Part shown: positions 10,474-19,133 of the stretch, piece by piece
Layout of the letters: each line of letters opens with the position of its first letter
Position numbering within the stretch: the first letter of the stretch is position 1
Origin: Micromonospora pattaloongensis
GTDB taxonomy: Bacteria > Actinomycetota > Actinomycetes > Mycobacteriales > Micromonosporaceae
NCBI RefSeq assembly: GCF_900107255.1
Contig: NZ_FNPH01000003.1
Location: forward strand, 496,001-560,000
Direction of reading: 5' to 3'
DNA length: 64,000 nt
Translations under genes and position numbers: made by a program
Notes under the pieces: model-generated
Told to the model about the DNA's origin: nothing
Seen by the model: the letters and a program-made list of their open reading frames with translations, nothing else
Databases searched by the model: none

Positions 10474-11436
10474 TCAGAGGGCGACCCGCACCGCGGCGGT
10501 GAGCACCAGCTGGCCGAGAGACACGGGCACCAGCACCAGCCAGCAGAGCCGCTGCAGCTGGTCCTCCCGCAGCCGCGGGTAGGAGACCCGCAGCCAGATC
10601 ACCACGAACGCGACGGCGAAGACCTTGAGCAGGGTCCAGAGCCAGCCCAGGTGGGCGTCGCCGAAGGGCCCCTGCCAACCGCCGAGAAACAGCACCGTGG
10701 TGAGCGCGGCGATCACGACGATCCCGACGTACTCGGCGAGCAGGAAGAACGCGAACCGCAGCCCGGTGTACTCGGTCATGTAGCCGAAGACGAGCTCGGA
10801 GTCGGCGACCGGCATGTCGAACGGCGGCCGCCGGATCTCGGCGAGCCCGGCGACGAAGAAGACCGCCATCGCCGGGGCCTGCCAGAGCAGCCACCACGGC
10901 TGCCACGCCTCGACGATGCCGGAGAGTGACAGCGTCCCGGCCGCCATCGCCACGCTGGCCGCGGAGAGCACCAGTGGCAGCTCGTAGCCGAGCAGCTGGG
11001 CGGCGGCGCGCAGCCCGCCGAGCAGGCTGTACTTGTTGGCCGACGCCCAGGCCGACATGAGCACGGCGACCACGCCGACGCCGACCACGGCGAGCACGAA
11101 GAACAGTCCGATGTCGAGCGGCTGCGCCACCAGGTCGCCCGGACCGAGCGGGATGACGAGCAGGACCAGCAGGTACGGCAGGAGCGCGACCACGGGCGCC
11201 AACCGGAAGACCGGCCGGTCCGCGGCGCGGGGCGTGATGTCCTCCTTCTGCACGAACTTGAGGCCGTCGGCGATCAGCTGCGCCCAGCCGTGGAACCCGC
11301 CCGCGTACATCGGGCCGAGCCGGCCCTGCATGTGCGCCATCACCTTGTGTTCGGTCTGCCCGACGATCAGCGGCAGCGTGAGGAACGCGCCGACCACGGC
11401 GGCGATCCGGAGCGTCAGCTCCAGCCAGAGCGGCAT
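10474..11436 (-). CDS. nuoH: NADH-quinone oxidoreductase subunit H-like
   Basis: 320 residues, eight hydrophobic helices. The cytosolic loop after TM1 (GRLGPMYAGGFHGWAQLIAD followed by KFVQKED) and the later ASANKYSLLGGLRAAAQ and ELVFGYMTEYTG stretches are the quinone-tunnel signatures of NuoH/ND1. It starts at ATG 11436, sharing one base with the nuoC stop (TGATG). NuoH anchors the peripheral arm and forms the quinone-binding channel with NuoB and NuoD; NuoD is not encoded here. Confidence 0.96.
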   Translation of the reverse strand: MPLWLELTLRIAAVVGAFLTLPLIVGQTEHKVMAHMQGRLGPMYAGGFHGWAQLIADGLKFVQKEDITPRAADRPVFRLAPVVALLPYLLVLLVIPLGPGDLVAQPLDIGLFFVLAVVGVGVVAVLMSAWASANKYSLLGGLRAAAQLLGYELPLVLSAASVAMAAGTLSLSGIVEAWQPWWLLWQAPAMAVFFVAGLAEIRRPPFDMPVADSELVFGYMTEYTGLRFAFFLLAEYVGIVVIAALTTVLFLGGWQGPFGDAHLGWLWTLLKVFAVAFVVIWLRVSYPRLREDQLQRLCWLVLVPVSLGQLVLTAAVRVAL

Positions 11437-12041
11437 CAGGCCTCGCCCCCGGCGCCCTGCCCGGCCTGCGGGCCCCACTCCGTCGGCAACGGCACGCCGG
11501 GCGGGCGCATCGGCTGCCGCCGCCCCGCGCCGCCCTCGGCCTCGCCCGGCTCCTTCGCCCCCGGCCACGGCTTCGCGACCCGGGAGGCGAGCACGAACTC
11601 CTTGCGCAGCGGATGCCCCTCGAACTCCGGTGGCAGCAGCAACGGCCGCAGCCCCGGATGGCCGGCGAAGTCGATGCCGAACATCTCGTGCGTCTCCCGC
11701 TCGTGCCAGTCGGCCCCGGCGAACAGGTCCACCACGGACGCGACCGTGGCCGCGTCGCGGGGCAGCCGGGTGCGCAGCAGCACGCCGTGCCGGCGCCGGG
11801 TCGACCACAGGTGGGCGACCACGGTGAAGCCCTCGGCCAGCTCGTCGACCGCGGAGAGCCAGTCGAAGAAGTCGCAGGCGAGCTCGGCGTCGTCGCGCGC
11901 CACCCGGACGGCGTCGCGCCAGCTCGGCGGCGGCACGTCGACCGTGCCGCGCGCGTACGCCTGCCCGCCCGACACCCCGGTCGTCACCTCCGGGACGTCG
12001 AGCACCTCGGCCAGGCGGGCGGCGACGTCCTCGGGGGTCAT
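11436..12041 (-). CDS. nuoC: NADH-quinone oxidoreductase subunit C-like (30 kDa)
   Basis: 201 residues. The family signature around DWHERETHEMFGIDFAGHP and LLLPPEFEGHPLRKEF is clear. The C-terminal about 40 residues are a Pro/Gly/Ala-rich tail. NuoC is a peripheral-arm subunit that packs against NuoD and NuoI; it is sometimes fused to NuoD, but here it ends before any NuoD sequence. The ATG at 12041 begins MTPEDVAARL. It is the first gene of the continuous C-H-I-J-K-L-M-N run, and the 116-base divergent gap to the sugar dehydrogenase (12042-12157) must hold its promoter if it is not read from nuoB. Confidence 0.93.
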   Translation of the reverse strand: MTPEDVAARLAEVLDVPEVTTGVSGGQAYARGTVDVPPPSWRDAVRVARDDAELACDFFDWLSAVDELAEGFTVVAHLWSTRRRHGVLLRTRLPRDAATVASVVDLFAGADWHERETHEMFGIDFAGHPGLRPLLLPPEFEGHPLRKEFVLASRVAKPWPGAKEPGEAEGGAGRRQPMRPPGVPLPTEWGPQAGQGAGGEA

Positions 12042-12157
12042 GTGCCCGATCCTAGGACCTGCGCGGCCGGTCACGGCGGACCGCACCCGGCGGATCGCGG
12101 GCCGGCGCGGTCGGCGGGCGGACGTTTGCCGAGCGGTCCGGCGGGCGGCGGACCACA

Positions 12158-13222
12158 ATGACCAGGATGCGGGCAGTCATGGTCACCCCAGGGGTCAAGG
12201 ATTCGCTGCGCCTCGTCGACGACGCTCCCGAGCCGCCGGAGTCGGAGGGTCCCGTGCTCGTCGAGGCCCTCGCGGTCGGCATCTGCGGCACGGACCGGGA
12301 GATCATCGCCGCCGAGTACGGCGAGGCGCCGCCGGGCTCGGACGGGCTCGTGCTCGGACACGAGTCCCTCGGCCGCGTGCTGGAGGATCCGACCGGGACG
12401 TTGCGCCCCGGCGACCTGGTCGCCGGCATCGTCCGGCGGCCCGACCCGGTGCCCTGCCCCAACTGCGCGGTCGGCGAGTGGGACATGTGCCGCAACGGCC
12501 GGTACACGGAGCACGGGATCAAGGCGGCCCCCGGCTTCGCGCGCGAACGGTGGCGGATGGCCCCGGACTGCCTGGTGCGGCTCGATCCCGGGCTGGGCGG
12601 GTGCGGCGTGCTGCTCGAACCGACCAGCGTGGTGGCGAAGGCCTGGGAGCACATCGACCGGATCGGCGGGCGCGCCCGCTGGGAGCCCCGCACGGCGCTG
12701 GTCACCGGGACCGGGCCGATCGGCCTGCTCGCCGCCCTGCTGGCCACCCAGCGCGGCCTCGACCTGCACGTCCTGGCCCGCAGTACCGAGGGGCTGAAGC
12801 CGCAGCTCGTCGCCGAACTGGGCGGGCAGTATCACAGCGGGTCGGTGCTGGACCTCGACTTCCAGCCGGACGTGGTCGTCGAGTGCACGGGCGTGGACAC
12901 CGTCGTGCTGGACGTGCTGCGCACGGTCGCGCCGGACGGCGTGGTCTGCCTGACCGGCGTCGGCTCGGGCAGGTCGCGCGACGGCGTCGACACCACCGTC
13001 TTCGCCCGCGACCTGGTCCTCGGCAACAACGCCGTCTTCGGCTCCGTCAACGCGAACCGGCGGCACTGGGCGCAGGCCGCGGAGGCGCTGGGCCGGGCGG
13101 ACGCGGGCTGGCTGTCGCGGATGATCACCAGCCGCTATCCGCTGGAGGACTACGCCCGGGCGTACGACGGCACCGGCGGCGGCGACATCAAGGTCGTGCT
13201 GGAGTTCGCGGCCGGGGGCTAG
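12158..13222 (+). CDS. Zinc-type glucose 1-dehydrogenase-like medium-chain dehydrogenase
   Basis: 354 residues. The N-terminal zinc domain has GICGTDREI (catalytic-zinc Cys) and LGHESLGRV (His-Glu). The structural-zinc lobe is reduced to [12 protein letters not shown]. The NAD(P)-binding motif is [12 protein letters not shown]. The C-terminal [16 protein letters not shown] is the glucose-dehydrogenase (GDH C-terminal) hallmark. Such enzymes oxidise glucose or related aldoses to lactones. ATG 12158 or 12167 could both start it. It sits on the plus strand between nuoB and nuoC, and its TAG overlaps the nuoB stop within CTAG (13219-13222). The substrate is inferred from the family only. Confidence 0.88.
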   Translation: MTRMRAVMVTPGVKDSLRLVDDAPEPPESEGPVLVEALAVGICGTDREIIAAEYGEAPPGSDGLVLGHESLGRVLEDPTGTLRPGDLVAGIVRRPDPVPCPNCAVGEWDMCRNGRYTEHGIKAAPGFARERWRMAPDCLVRLDPGLGGCGVLLEPTSVVAKAWEHIDRIGGRARWEPRTALVTGTGPIGLLAALLATQRGLDLHVLARSTEGLKPQLVAELGGQYHSGSVLDLDFQPDVVVECTGVDTVVLDVLRTVAPDGVVCLTGVGSGRSRDGVDTTVFARDLVLGNNAVFGSVNANRRHWAQAAEALGRADAGWLSRMITSRYPLEDYARAYDGTGGGDIKVVLEFAAGG

Positions 13223-13785
13223 CGGCCGGCGGGCGGGCGCACCAGCGGCGCGGTCAACGCCTCGGCGGAGCGCGGCGCGACCCGGTCGACCGGCGGTTGC
13301 AGCGGATCGGGGCGCGACACCCCGCCGGGGCCGGCCTGCTCGGCGGCGATCTTCTCCTGAAGACGGAGGATGCCGTGCAGCAGCGCCTCGGGGCGGGGCG
13401 GGCAGCCCGGCACGTAGACGTCGACCGGGATCAGCTGGTCGACCCCCTTGGTCACCGAGTACGAGTCCCAGTACGGGCCGCCGCAGTTGGAGCAGGCGCC
13501 GAACGAGATCACGTACTTCGGCTCGGGCATCTGGTCGTAGAGCCGCTTGATGGCCGGCGCCATCTTGTCGGTCACGGTGCCGGAGACCACCATCAGGTCC
13601 GCCTGGCGCGGCCCGTGCGCGAACGGGATGACACCGAGCCGCATGAAGTCGTGCCGCCCCATGCTGGTGGCGATGAACTCGATCGCGCAGCAGGCGAGGC
13701 CGAAGTTGAAGACCCAGAGCGAGTAGCGCCGGCCCCAGTTGAGCACGAACCGGATCGGCTCGCCCAGCACTCCCGGCAGCTGCAC
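13219..13785 (-). CDS. nuoB: NADH-quinone oxidoreductase subunit B-like
   Basis: 188 residues. The ligands of cluster N2 are present: adjacent Cys32-Cys33 in LACCAIEF, Cys98 in GACSNCGG and Cys128 in [32 protein letters not shown] is the conserved NuoB segment. NuoB passes electrons to quinone. GTG 13785 is preceded by GAGGGGGA at good spacing; a TTG at 13824 would add 13 residues. The C-terminal tail is Pro/Arg/Ala-rich. It is separated from nuoC by a gene on the other strand, and nuoA, the usual upstream gene, is absent. Confidence 0.95.
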   Translation of the reverse strand: MQLPGVLGEPIRFVLNWGRRYSLWVFNFGLACCAIEFIATSMGRHDFMRLGVIPFAHGPRQADLMVVSGTVTDKMAPAIKRLYDQMPEPKYVISFGACSNCGGPYWDSYSVTKGVDQLIPVDVYVPGCPPRPEALLHGILRLQEKIAAEQAGPGGVSRPDPLQPPVDRVAPRSAEALTAPLVRPPAGR

Positions 13786-13836
13786 GTCTCCCCCTCGTTT
13801 CGCGCCTTCGGCCCGACCAGTCAATCACAACCGCCG

Positions 13837-14145
13837 CTACTGCCCCGGCGACCAGGCGGCGGCGCGCATCTCGACCAGGTCGCCACGGAGCGGAACGCCC
13901 TCGGCGAGCAGCCGGGCGCGCGCCTCGCGCTCGTGCCCCGGCGGAAGCCGACCGGCGCTGTTCACCACCCGGTGCCACGGCACGCCGCCGCCGTGCCGAG
14001 CCATGATCGTGCCGACCAGCCGCGCCGAGCAGCGCCCGGAGCGTTCGGCGAGCGCGTCGGCGACCGCGCCGTACGACATCACCCGGCCCGGCGGGATCCG
14101 CTCGACGAGGGCGAGCACCTCTTCGACGTACTCCTCGGGCGTCAC
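13837..14145 (-). CDS. MGMT-like alkyltransferase-like (ATL) protein
   Basis: About 102 residues covering only the DNA-binding domain of O6-alkylguanine-DNA alkyltransferase. The helix-turn-helix/Arg-finger region (GRVMSYGAVADAL, RLVGTIMARHG) is intact. In the active-site motif the alkyl-accepting Cys of PCHRV is replaced by Trp (PWHRVVNSAG). ATL proteins therefore bind alkylated guanine without repairing it and pass it to nucleotide excision repair. GTG 14145 (VTPEEYVEEVL) was chosen from the domain start. It is divergent from proB and 51 bases upstream of nuoB on the same strand. Confidence 0.88.
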   Translation of the reverse strand: MTPEEYVEEVLALVERIPPGRVMSYGAVADALAERSGRCSARLVGTIMARHGGGVPWHRVVNSAGRLPPGHEREARARLLAEGVPLRGDLVEMRAAAWSPGQ

Positions 14146-14206
14146 GGAGCGCCACCATATGGGATGTGCCAGGGATCTTGCGAGGGCGACCGCGCAGAAT
14201 GGGCGG

Positions 14207-15316
14207 GTGCGCGAAGCAGTCACGGCCGCCCGGCGGATCGTGGTCAAGGTCGGATCGTCGTCCCTGACCACCGCTGCCGGCGGCCTCGACACCGGGCGGG
14301 TCGACAACCTCACCGGCGTGCTCGCCGGGCTCGTCGCCGACGGCCGCGAGGTCGTGCTGGTCTCCTCCGGCGCGATCGCCGCCGGTCTCGCCCCGCTCGG
14401 GCTCGCCCGCCGGCCGCGCGACCTCGCCACCCAGCAGGCCGCCGCCAGCGTCGGGCAGGGACTACTGATCGGGCACTACGCCGCGAGCTTCGCCCGGCAC
14501 GGGCTCACCGTCGGGCAGGTGCTGCTCACCGTCGACGACGTCACCCGCCGCGCCCACTACCGCAACGCGTTCCGCACCCTGCGGAAGCTGCTCGACCTGC
14601 GGGCGGTGCCGATCGTCAACGAGAACGACACGGTCGCCACCGACGAGATCCGGTTCGGCGACAACGACCGGCTCGCCGCCCTGGTGGCCGCGCTGGTCGA
14701 CGCCGACCTGCTGGTCCTGCTCTCCGACGTCGACGCCCTCTACACCGGCGACCCGACCAGGCCCGGCACGACCCGGATCACCGACGTGCACAGCGAGGCG
14801 GACCTGGCCGGCATCGCGATCGGCAGGGCCGGCAAGGCCGGGGTGGGCACCGGCGGCATGGTGACCAAGGTCGAGGCGGCCCGGATCGCCACCGGCGCGT
14901 CCATCCCGGTCGTGCTGACCGGGGCGCCGCTGGCCGCCGCGGCGCTCGCCGGCGAGCCCGTCGGCACGCTGTTCCACCCGGTGCCGCAACGCCCCGCGGC
15001 GCGGCTGTTCTGGCTGGCACACGCCACCTCACCGCGCGGCCGGCTGCACCTGGACTCCGGCGCCGTCCAGGCCGTCGTGGCGCGCCGCAAGTCGCTGCTG
15101 CCGGCCGGGATCACCGCCGTGGACGGGGCGTTCACCGCCGGCGACCCCGTCGACCTCGTCGACGACTCGGGCGCGCCGGTGGCGCGGGGGCTGGTCAACT
15201 ACGACGCCGTGGAGCTGCCGGCGCTGCTCGGCCGCTCCACCGTCGAACTCGCCGCGGCGCTGGGCCCGGCGTACGAACGTGAGGTCGTGCACCGCGACGA
15301 CCTGGTGCTGCTGTGA
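14207..15316 (+). CDS. proB: Glutamate 5-kinase
   Basis: 369 residues: amino-acid kinase domain ([46 protein letters not shown]) followed by a C-terminal PUA domain (about 280-365). It phosphorylates glutamate to gamma-glutamyl phosphate, the first proline step, and is normally feedback-inhibited by proline. GTG 14207 ([10 protein letters not shown]) puts the kinase core at the usual distance; no strong Shine-Dalgarno is visible, so the start could be slightly different. It is followed after 10 bases by proA, forming a two-gene operon. Confidence 0.96.
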   Translation: MREAVTAARRIVVKVGSSSLTTAAGGLDTGRVDNLTGVLAGLVADGREVVLVSSGAIAAGLAPLGLARRPRDLATQQAAASVGQGLLIGHYAASFARHGLTVGQVLLTVDDVTRRAHYRNAFRTLRKLLDLRAVPIVNENDTVATDEIRFGDNDRLAALVAALVDADLLVLLSDVDALYTGDPTRPGTTRITDVHSEADLAGIAIGRAGKAGVGTGGMVTKVEAARIATGASIPVVLTGAPLAAAALAGEPVGTLFHPVPQRPAARLFWLAHATSPRGRLHLDSGAVQAVVARRKSLLPAGITAVDGAFTAGDPVDLVDDSGAPVARGLVNYDAVELPALLGRSTVELAAALGPAYEREVVHRDDLVLL

Positions 15317-15326
15317 GGAGCAGAGA

Positions 15327-16571
15327 ATGAGCGTCACCGAGCAGGCGCGGCGGGCCCGTGCGGCGGCGAATGAGCTGGCCACGGCGACCCGTACCGTCAA
15401 GGACGGCGCGCTGCGGGCGATGGCCGACGCGCTGGTCGCCCGTACCCCGGAGATCGTGACCGCGAACGACGCGGACCTGGCGGCGGGGCGCGAAGCCGGA
15501 CTGTCGACGGCGCTGCTGGACCGGCTCGCGCTGAACCCGGAGCGGATCGCGGGCATGGCCGACGGGCTGCGGCAGATGGCCGCGCTGCCCGATCCGGTCG
15601 GTGAGGTGGTGCGCGGCGGCACGCTGCCGAACGGGCTGGAGCTGCGCCAGATCCGGGTGCCGTTCGGCGTGGTCGGGATCATCTACGAGGCGCGCCCCAA
15701 CGTCACCGCGGACGCCGCCGGCATCTGCCTGAAGTCCGGCAACGCGGTGCTGCTGCGCGGCTCGTCGTCGGCGGTGCGCTCCAACACCGCGATCGTCGCC
15801 GCGCTGCGCGACGCGGTCACCGACGCCGGGCTGCCGGCCGACGCCGTCCAACTCCTGGACGCCACCTCGCGGGAGTCGGTCAAGGAGCTGATGCGGGCGC
15901 GCGGCCTGGTCGACGTGCTGATCCCGCGCGGTGGGGCCTCGCTGATCCGCACCGTGGTCGAGGAGTCCACGGTGCCGGTGATCGAGACGGGCGTGGGCAA
16001 CTGCCACGTGTACGTGGACGCGGCCGCCGACCTCGACAAGGCGCTCGCCGTGGTGCTCAACGCGAAGACCCAGCGCCTGTCCACCTGCAACACCGCGGAG
16101 TCGCTGCTGGTGCACGCGGACGTCGCCCCGGCGTTCCTGCCGCGGGTGCTGGCCGCGTTCGCCGAGGCCGGGGTGACCGTGCACGGCTCCCCCGAGGTCG
16201 CGGCGTTCTCCGACGCGGTGGTGCCGGCGACGGATGAGGACTACGAGACCGAGTACCTCTCCGCGGACATCTCGGCGGCCGTGGTGGAGTCGCTGGACGC
16301 GGCGGTCGCGCACATCCGCCGGTACGGCACCGGGCACACCGAGGCGATCGTCACGGACTCGGCGGCCGCGGCGCGGGACTTCGTCGCCCGCGTCGACGCG
16401 GCCGCGGTGATGGTGAACGCCTCGACGCGGTTCACCGACGGCGGGGAGTTCGGCTTCGGGGCGGAGATCGGCATCTCGACGCAGAAGCTGCACGCCCGCG
16501 GCCCGATGGGGCTGCCGGAGCTGACCTCGACGAAGTACGTGGTCACCGGCGACGGCCACATCCGCGGCTGA
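15327..16571 (+). CDS. proA: Glutamate-5-semialdehyde dehydrogenase (gamma-glutamyl phosphate reductase)
   Basis: 414 residues, the normal ProA length. Contains the cofactor/substrate regions [19 protein letters not shown] and [15 protein letters not shown], the catalytic-cysteine stretch [15 protein letters not shown], and the C-terminal [19 protein letters not shown]. It reduces gamma-glutamyl phosphate to glutamate semialdehyde with NADPH, which cyclises towards proline. ATG 15327 follows GAGGAGCAGAGA. It is co-transcribed with proB and ends just before a strong bidirectional hairpin. Confidence 0.97.
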   Translation: MSVTEQARRARAAANELATATRTVKDGALRAMADALVARTPEIVTANDADLAAGREAGLSTALLDRLALNPERIAGMADGLRQMAALPDPVGEVVRGGTLPNGLELRQIRVPFGVVGIIYEARPNVTADAAGICLKSGNAVLLRGSSSAVRSNTAIVAALRDAVTDAGLPADAVQLLDATSRESVKELMRARGLVDVLIPRGGASLIRTVVEESTVPVIETGVGNCHVYVDAAADLDKALAVVLNAKTQRLSTCNTAESLLVHADVAPAFLPRVLAAFAEAGVTVHGSPEVAAFSDAVVPATDEDYETEYLSADISAAVVESLDAAVAHIRRYGTGHTEAIVTDSAAAARDFVARVDAAAVMVNASTRFTDGGEFGFGAEIGISTQKLHARGPMGLPELTSTKYVVTGDGHIRG

Positions 16572-16584
16572 CGCCGGTACGCCG

Positions 16585-16615
16585 AAGGGCCCGTTCCGAT
16601 CCGGAACGGGCCCTT
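16585..16615. terminator. Bidirectional hairpin between proA and moeZ
   Basis: A perfect 14-bp stem (AAGGGCCCGTTCCG and its complement) with a 3-base loop, flanked by TTT on the plus side. It sits 13 bases after proA and 13 bases from the moeZ stop, so it can end both converging transcripts. Confidence 0.88.
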
Positions 16616-16628
16616 TCGACGTCGAACG

Positions 16629-17849
16629 TCAGTAGGTCGGCAGCGACGGGTCGATCTGCTTGATCCAGGAGAGCACGCCGCCCTGGACGTGCACCGCGTC
16701 CTTGAAGCCGGCCGCCTTGAGCGCGGCGAGCGCCTCCGCGGAACGCACCCCGGACTTGCAGTGCAGCACGATCTGCTTGTCCTGCGGGAACTTCGACAGC
16801 GCGTCGCCGGAGAGGATCTCGCCCTTGGGGATCAGCGTCGCGCCGGGGATGCGCACGATCTCGTACTCGGCGGGCTCGCGCACGTCGACCACGAAGACGT
16901 CCTTGCCGGCGTCCTGCCATTCCTTCAGCTCACGCGCGGTGATCGTCGAGTCGGCCGCGGCCGCCTCAGCCTCCGGCGAGACCGCCCCGCAGAAGTCCTC
17001 GTAGTCCTCCATCAGGTCGGTCAGCGTCGGGTTCTCGCCGCAGAGGACGCAGTTCGGGTCCTTCCGCACCTTGATCTTGCGGTACGACATCTCCAGGGCG
17101 TCGTAGACCATCAGCCGGCCGACCAGCGGCTCACCGATGCCGGCGAGCAGCTTGATCGCCTCGTTGACCTGGATCGACCCGATCGACGCGCAGAGCACGC
17201 CGAGCACGCCGCCCTCGGCGCAGGACGGGACCATGCCGGGCGGCGGGGGCTCCGGGTAGAGGCAGCGGTAGCAGGGGCCGTGCTCGGCCCAGAAGACCGA
17301 GGCCTGGCCGTCGAAGCGGTAGATCGAACCCCAGACGTACGGCTTGCCGAGCAGCACCGCGGCGTCGTTGACCATGTAGCGGGTCGCGAAGTTGTCGGTG
17401 CCGTCGACGATCAGGTCGTACTGGCTGAAGATCTCGCGCACGTTGTCGCGGTCGAGCGCCGTGTCGTGGATCACCACGTTCACCAGCGGGTTGATCTCCC
17501 GGATGCTGTTGGCCGCCGACTCCGCCTTCGAGCGCCCGATGTCGGACTGCCCGTGGATGATCTGGCGCTGCAGGTTCGACTCGTCGACGGTGTCGAACTC
17601 GACGATGCCGAGCGTCCCGACGCCGGCCGCCGCCAGGTAGAGCAGCGCGGGCGAGCCGAGGCCGCCGGCGCCGACGCAGAGCACGCGGGCGTTCTTCAGC
17701 CGCTTCTGGCCCTCCACCCCCACGTCGGGGATGATCAGGTGCCGCGAATAGCGACGGATCTCGTCAACGGTGAGCTCGGCGGCGGGTTCGACGAGCGGGG
17801 GCAGCGACACGATGGACTCCCCGGGTTCGGCATTGGTGTGCTGCGCCAT
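16629..17849 (-). CDS. moeZ: MoeZ-type adenylyltransferase/sulfurtransferase
   Basis: 406 residues. The N-terminal E1-like ThiF domain has GAGGLGSPAL at about 60-69 and nucleotide-binding Asp/Arg residues. Zinc Cys pairs are Cys193/196 and Cys267/270. A linker leads to a C-terminal rhodanese domain with the active cysteine Cys364 in HCKSGVRS. MoeZ adenylates the C-terminal Gly-Gly of sulfur carriers (MoaD, CysO, ThiS types) and loads sulfur, serving molybdopterin, cysteine and thio-metabolite pathways. It starts at ATG 17849. It appears monocistronic; the proA terminator closes it on the other side. Confidence 0.95.
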   Translation of the reverse strand: MAQHTNAEPGESIVSLPPLVEPAAELTVDEIRRYSRHLIIPDVGVEGQKRLKNARVLCVGAGGLGSPALLYLAAAGVGTLGIVEFDTVDESNLQRQIIHGQSDIGRSKAESAANSIREINPLVNVVIHDTALDRDNVREIFSQYDLIVDGTDNFATRYMVNDAAVLLGKPYVWGSIYRFDGQASVFWAEHGPCYRCLYPEPPPPGMVPSCAEGGVLGVLCASIGSIQVNEAIKLLAGIGEPLVGRLMVYDALEMSYRKIKVRKDPNCVLCGENPTLTDLMEDYEDFCGAVSPEAEAAAADSTITARELKEWQDAGKDVFVVDVREPAEYEIVRIPGATLIPKGEILSGDALSKFPQDKQIVLHCKSGVRSAEALAALKAAGFKDAVHVQGGVLSWIKQIDPSLPTY

Positions 17850-17918
17850 TGTTGCTCGTTCCGCCCGATCGTCACCATGAGGAGCGACACCTGCCCGGCA
17901 TCCGGGACTCGGGAATAG

Positions 17919-18863
17919 TTACGGGATGGGCGGTCCGGCGTAGCGCCGGCCGTTCAGGTACGGCCAGGCGTTCGCGCGGCAGCCCTTGAGCCCGTACGTC
18001 TGTTGTTGCATCACCGGCGCGCGCTGCCCGGCCCCCGGACACGCCTCGTGCCCCTGGCCGAGCTGGTGCCCGACCTCGTGGTTGATCGCGTACGCCTGGT
18101 AGTCCGCAAGTGGCGCGCCGTAGTCGGGGATCGCGCCCAGCCAGCGCGCCACGTTGATGATCACCTGACCCGGGAGGCGGCAGGAGGTGAACTTGTCGGT
18201 CCGCAGCCCGCCGGCGGCGCACATCCGCTCCGAGGTGCCGGCCGTCGCCAGGAAGAGCGTGAACTCCGCGCTGGCCGACTTCGGCACCCGCTGCAGCCGG
18301 AACTGCCGCGAGGCGGTCCAGCTCCGCTGGTCCCCCAGGATCCGCTCGGCCGCCGCCGCGAACTCGGCCGCGCTCTGCCCCATCCCGTCCTCCACCGCGA
18401 CCCGGAACCGTCGCAGCGTCCCCGCCTTGCCGAGCACCGACCCCTGCCCGGCGGCGTACCGGAACGTCCCCGGCCCGGTCACCGGGACGCCGGAGCCGGG
18501 CACGGCGGCTGCCGTCGGCCGGACCGCCGCGATCACCGGCGCGAACCCCGGAAGCGCGCTGCGGTCGTCGGCCGGTCCGGCGGTCGGCGCGCCCGCCGGC
18601 GGCGTCGGCTGCGGCGGCGCGCCGCGCACGAGGTCGAGTCCGACCAGGCCGGCCGAGGCCAGCAGGATCACGATTACGACGACGCGCCGGCGCCGTTGTC
18701 GCATCCGGTCCCGCGCGATCCGGGCGGCGAGTTCCAGCCGTTTCCCGTCGCGCCGCGGCGAGCCGGTCCGGTCCTCACCGTCCGACACCGGGCGACGGGG
18801 TCGGTCAGGGCGCACGCCGGGGGCGGGCGCGGCGCTGGAGGGGTGAGTGACCGGTGTGGACAT
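17919..18863 (-). CDS. DUF3152 membrane-anchored metalloprotease-like protein
   Basis: 314 residues. A basic, proline-rich cytoplasmic N-terminus is followed by one membrane anchor (VVVIVILLASAGLVGLDL, near residues 60-78), a flexible linker and a DUF3152 domain. The domain holds HEVGHQLGQGHE from His262, a metzincin-like HExxHxxGxxH zinc site, and two or more cysteines likely in disulfides. The active domain should lie outside the membrane. Substrate unknown. It starts at ATG 18863 and appears to be transcribed alone. The family is widespread in actinobacteria; function is inferred from the zinc motif only. Confidence 0.88.
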   Translation of the reverse strand: MSTPVTHPSSAAPAPGVRPDRPRRPVSDGEDRTGSPRRDGKRLELAARIARDRMRQRRRRVVVIVILLASAGLVGLDLVRGAPPQPTPPAGAPTAGPADDRSALPGFAPVIAAVRPTAAAVPGSGVPVTGPGTFRYAAGQGSVLGKAGTLRRFRVAVEDGMGQSAAEFAAAAERILGDQRSWTASRQFRLQRVPKSASAEFTLFLATAGTSERMCAAGGLRTDKFTSCRLPGQVIINVARWLGAIPDYGAPLADYQAYAINHEVGHQLGQGHEACPGAGQRAPVMQQQTYGLKGCRANAWPYLNGRRYAGPPIP

Positions 18864-18926
18864 GGCCTCCCAGCCTGTCGAGTTTCCCGGCCGGCCCGCG
18901 CGACGCGATGCGGTAACCGGTCCGGA

Positions 18927-18955
18927 TTAACAGGTAATTTACGCGCTTCTATCAA
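18927..18955 (-). promoter_or_regulatory. Candidate promoter for the DUF3152 gene
   Basis: On the minus strand TTGATA (18955-18950) and TGTTAA (18932-18927) are 17 bases apart, in an AT-rich patch about 60 bases before the ATG at 18863. The -10 box is a poor match. Nothing else is seen in 18864-19133. Confidence 0.3.
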
Positions 18956-19133
18956 GTAGTCCGAAGTAGCCCGTAAATGTGCTTACAGTAGCGGTCACGG
19001 ATACGGTCGGTGTCCAAACAGGGGCACAGACTTCGACGCATCCGCACCGACGAGCATCGCGATGCCGAGCCGACGGCGGGCGCGCACATGCGCGGGCCGC
19101 CGGCGCGGTCGAACGCGAACGATCGACCCCGCC

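Noticed and set aside
11290-15282. Plus-strand open frame of 1330 codons across nuoH, nuoC, the dehydrogenase and proB
   Set aside because: High GC keeps antisense and off-frame readings open. The product is Arg/Pro/Ala/Gly-rich with no domain, while other frames there encode clear families.
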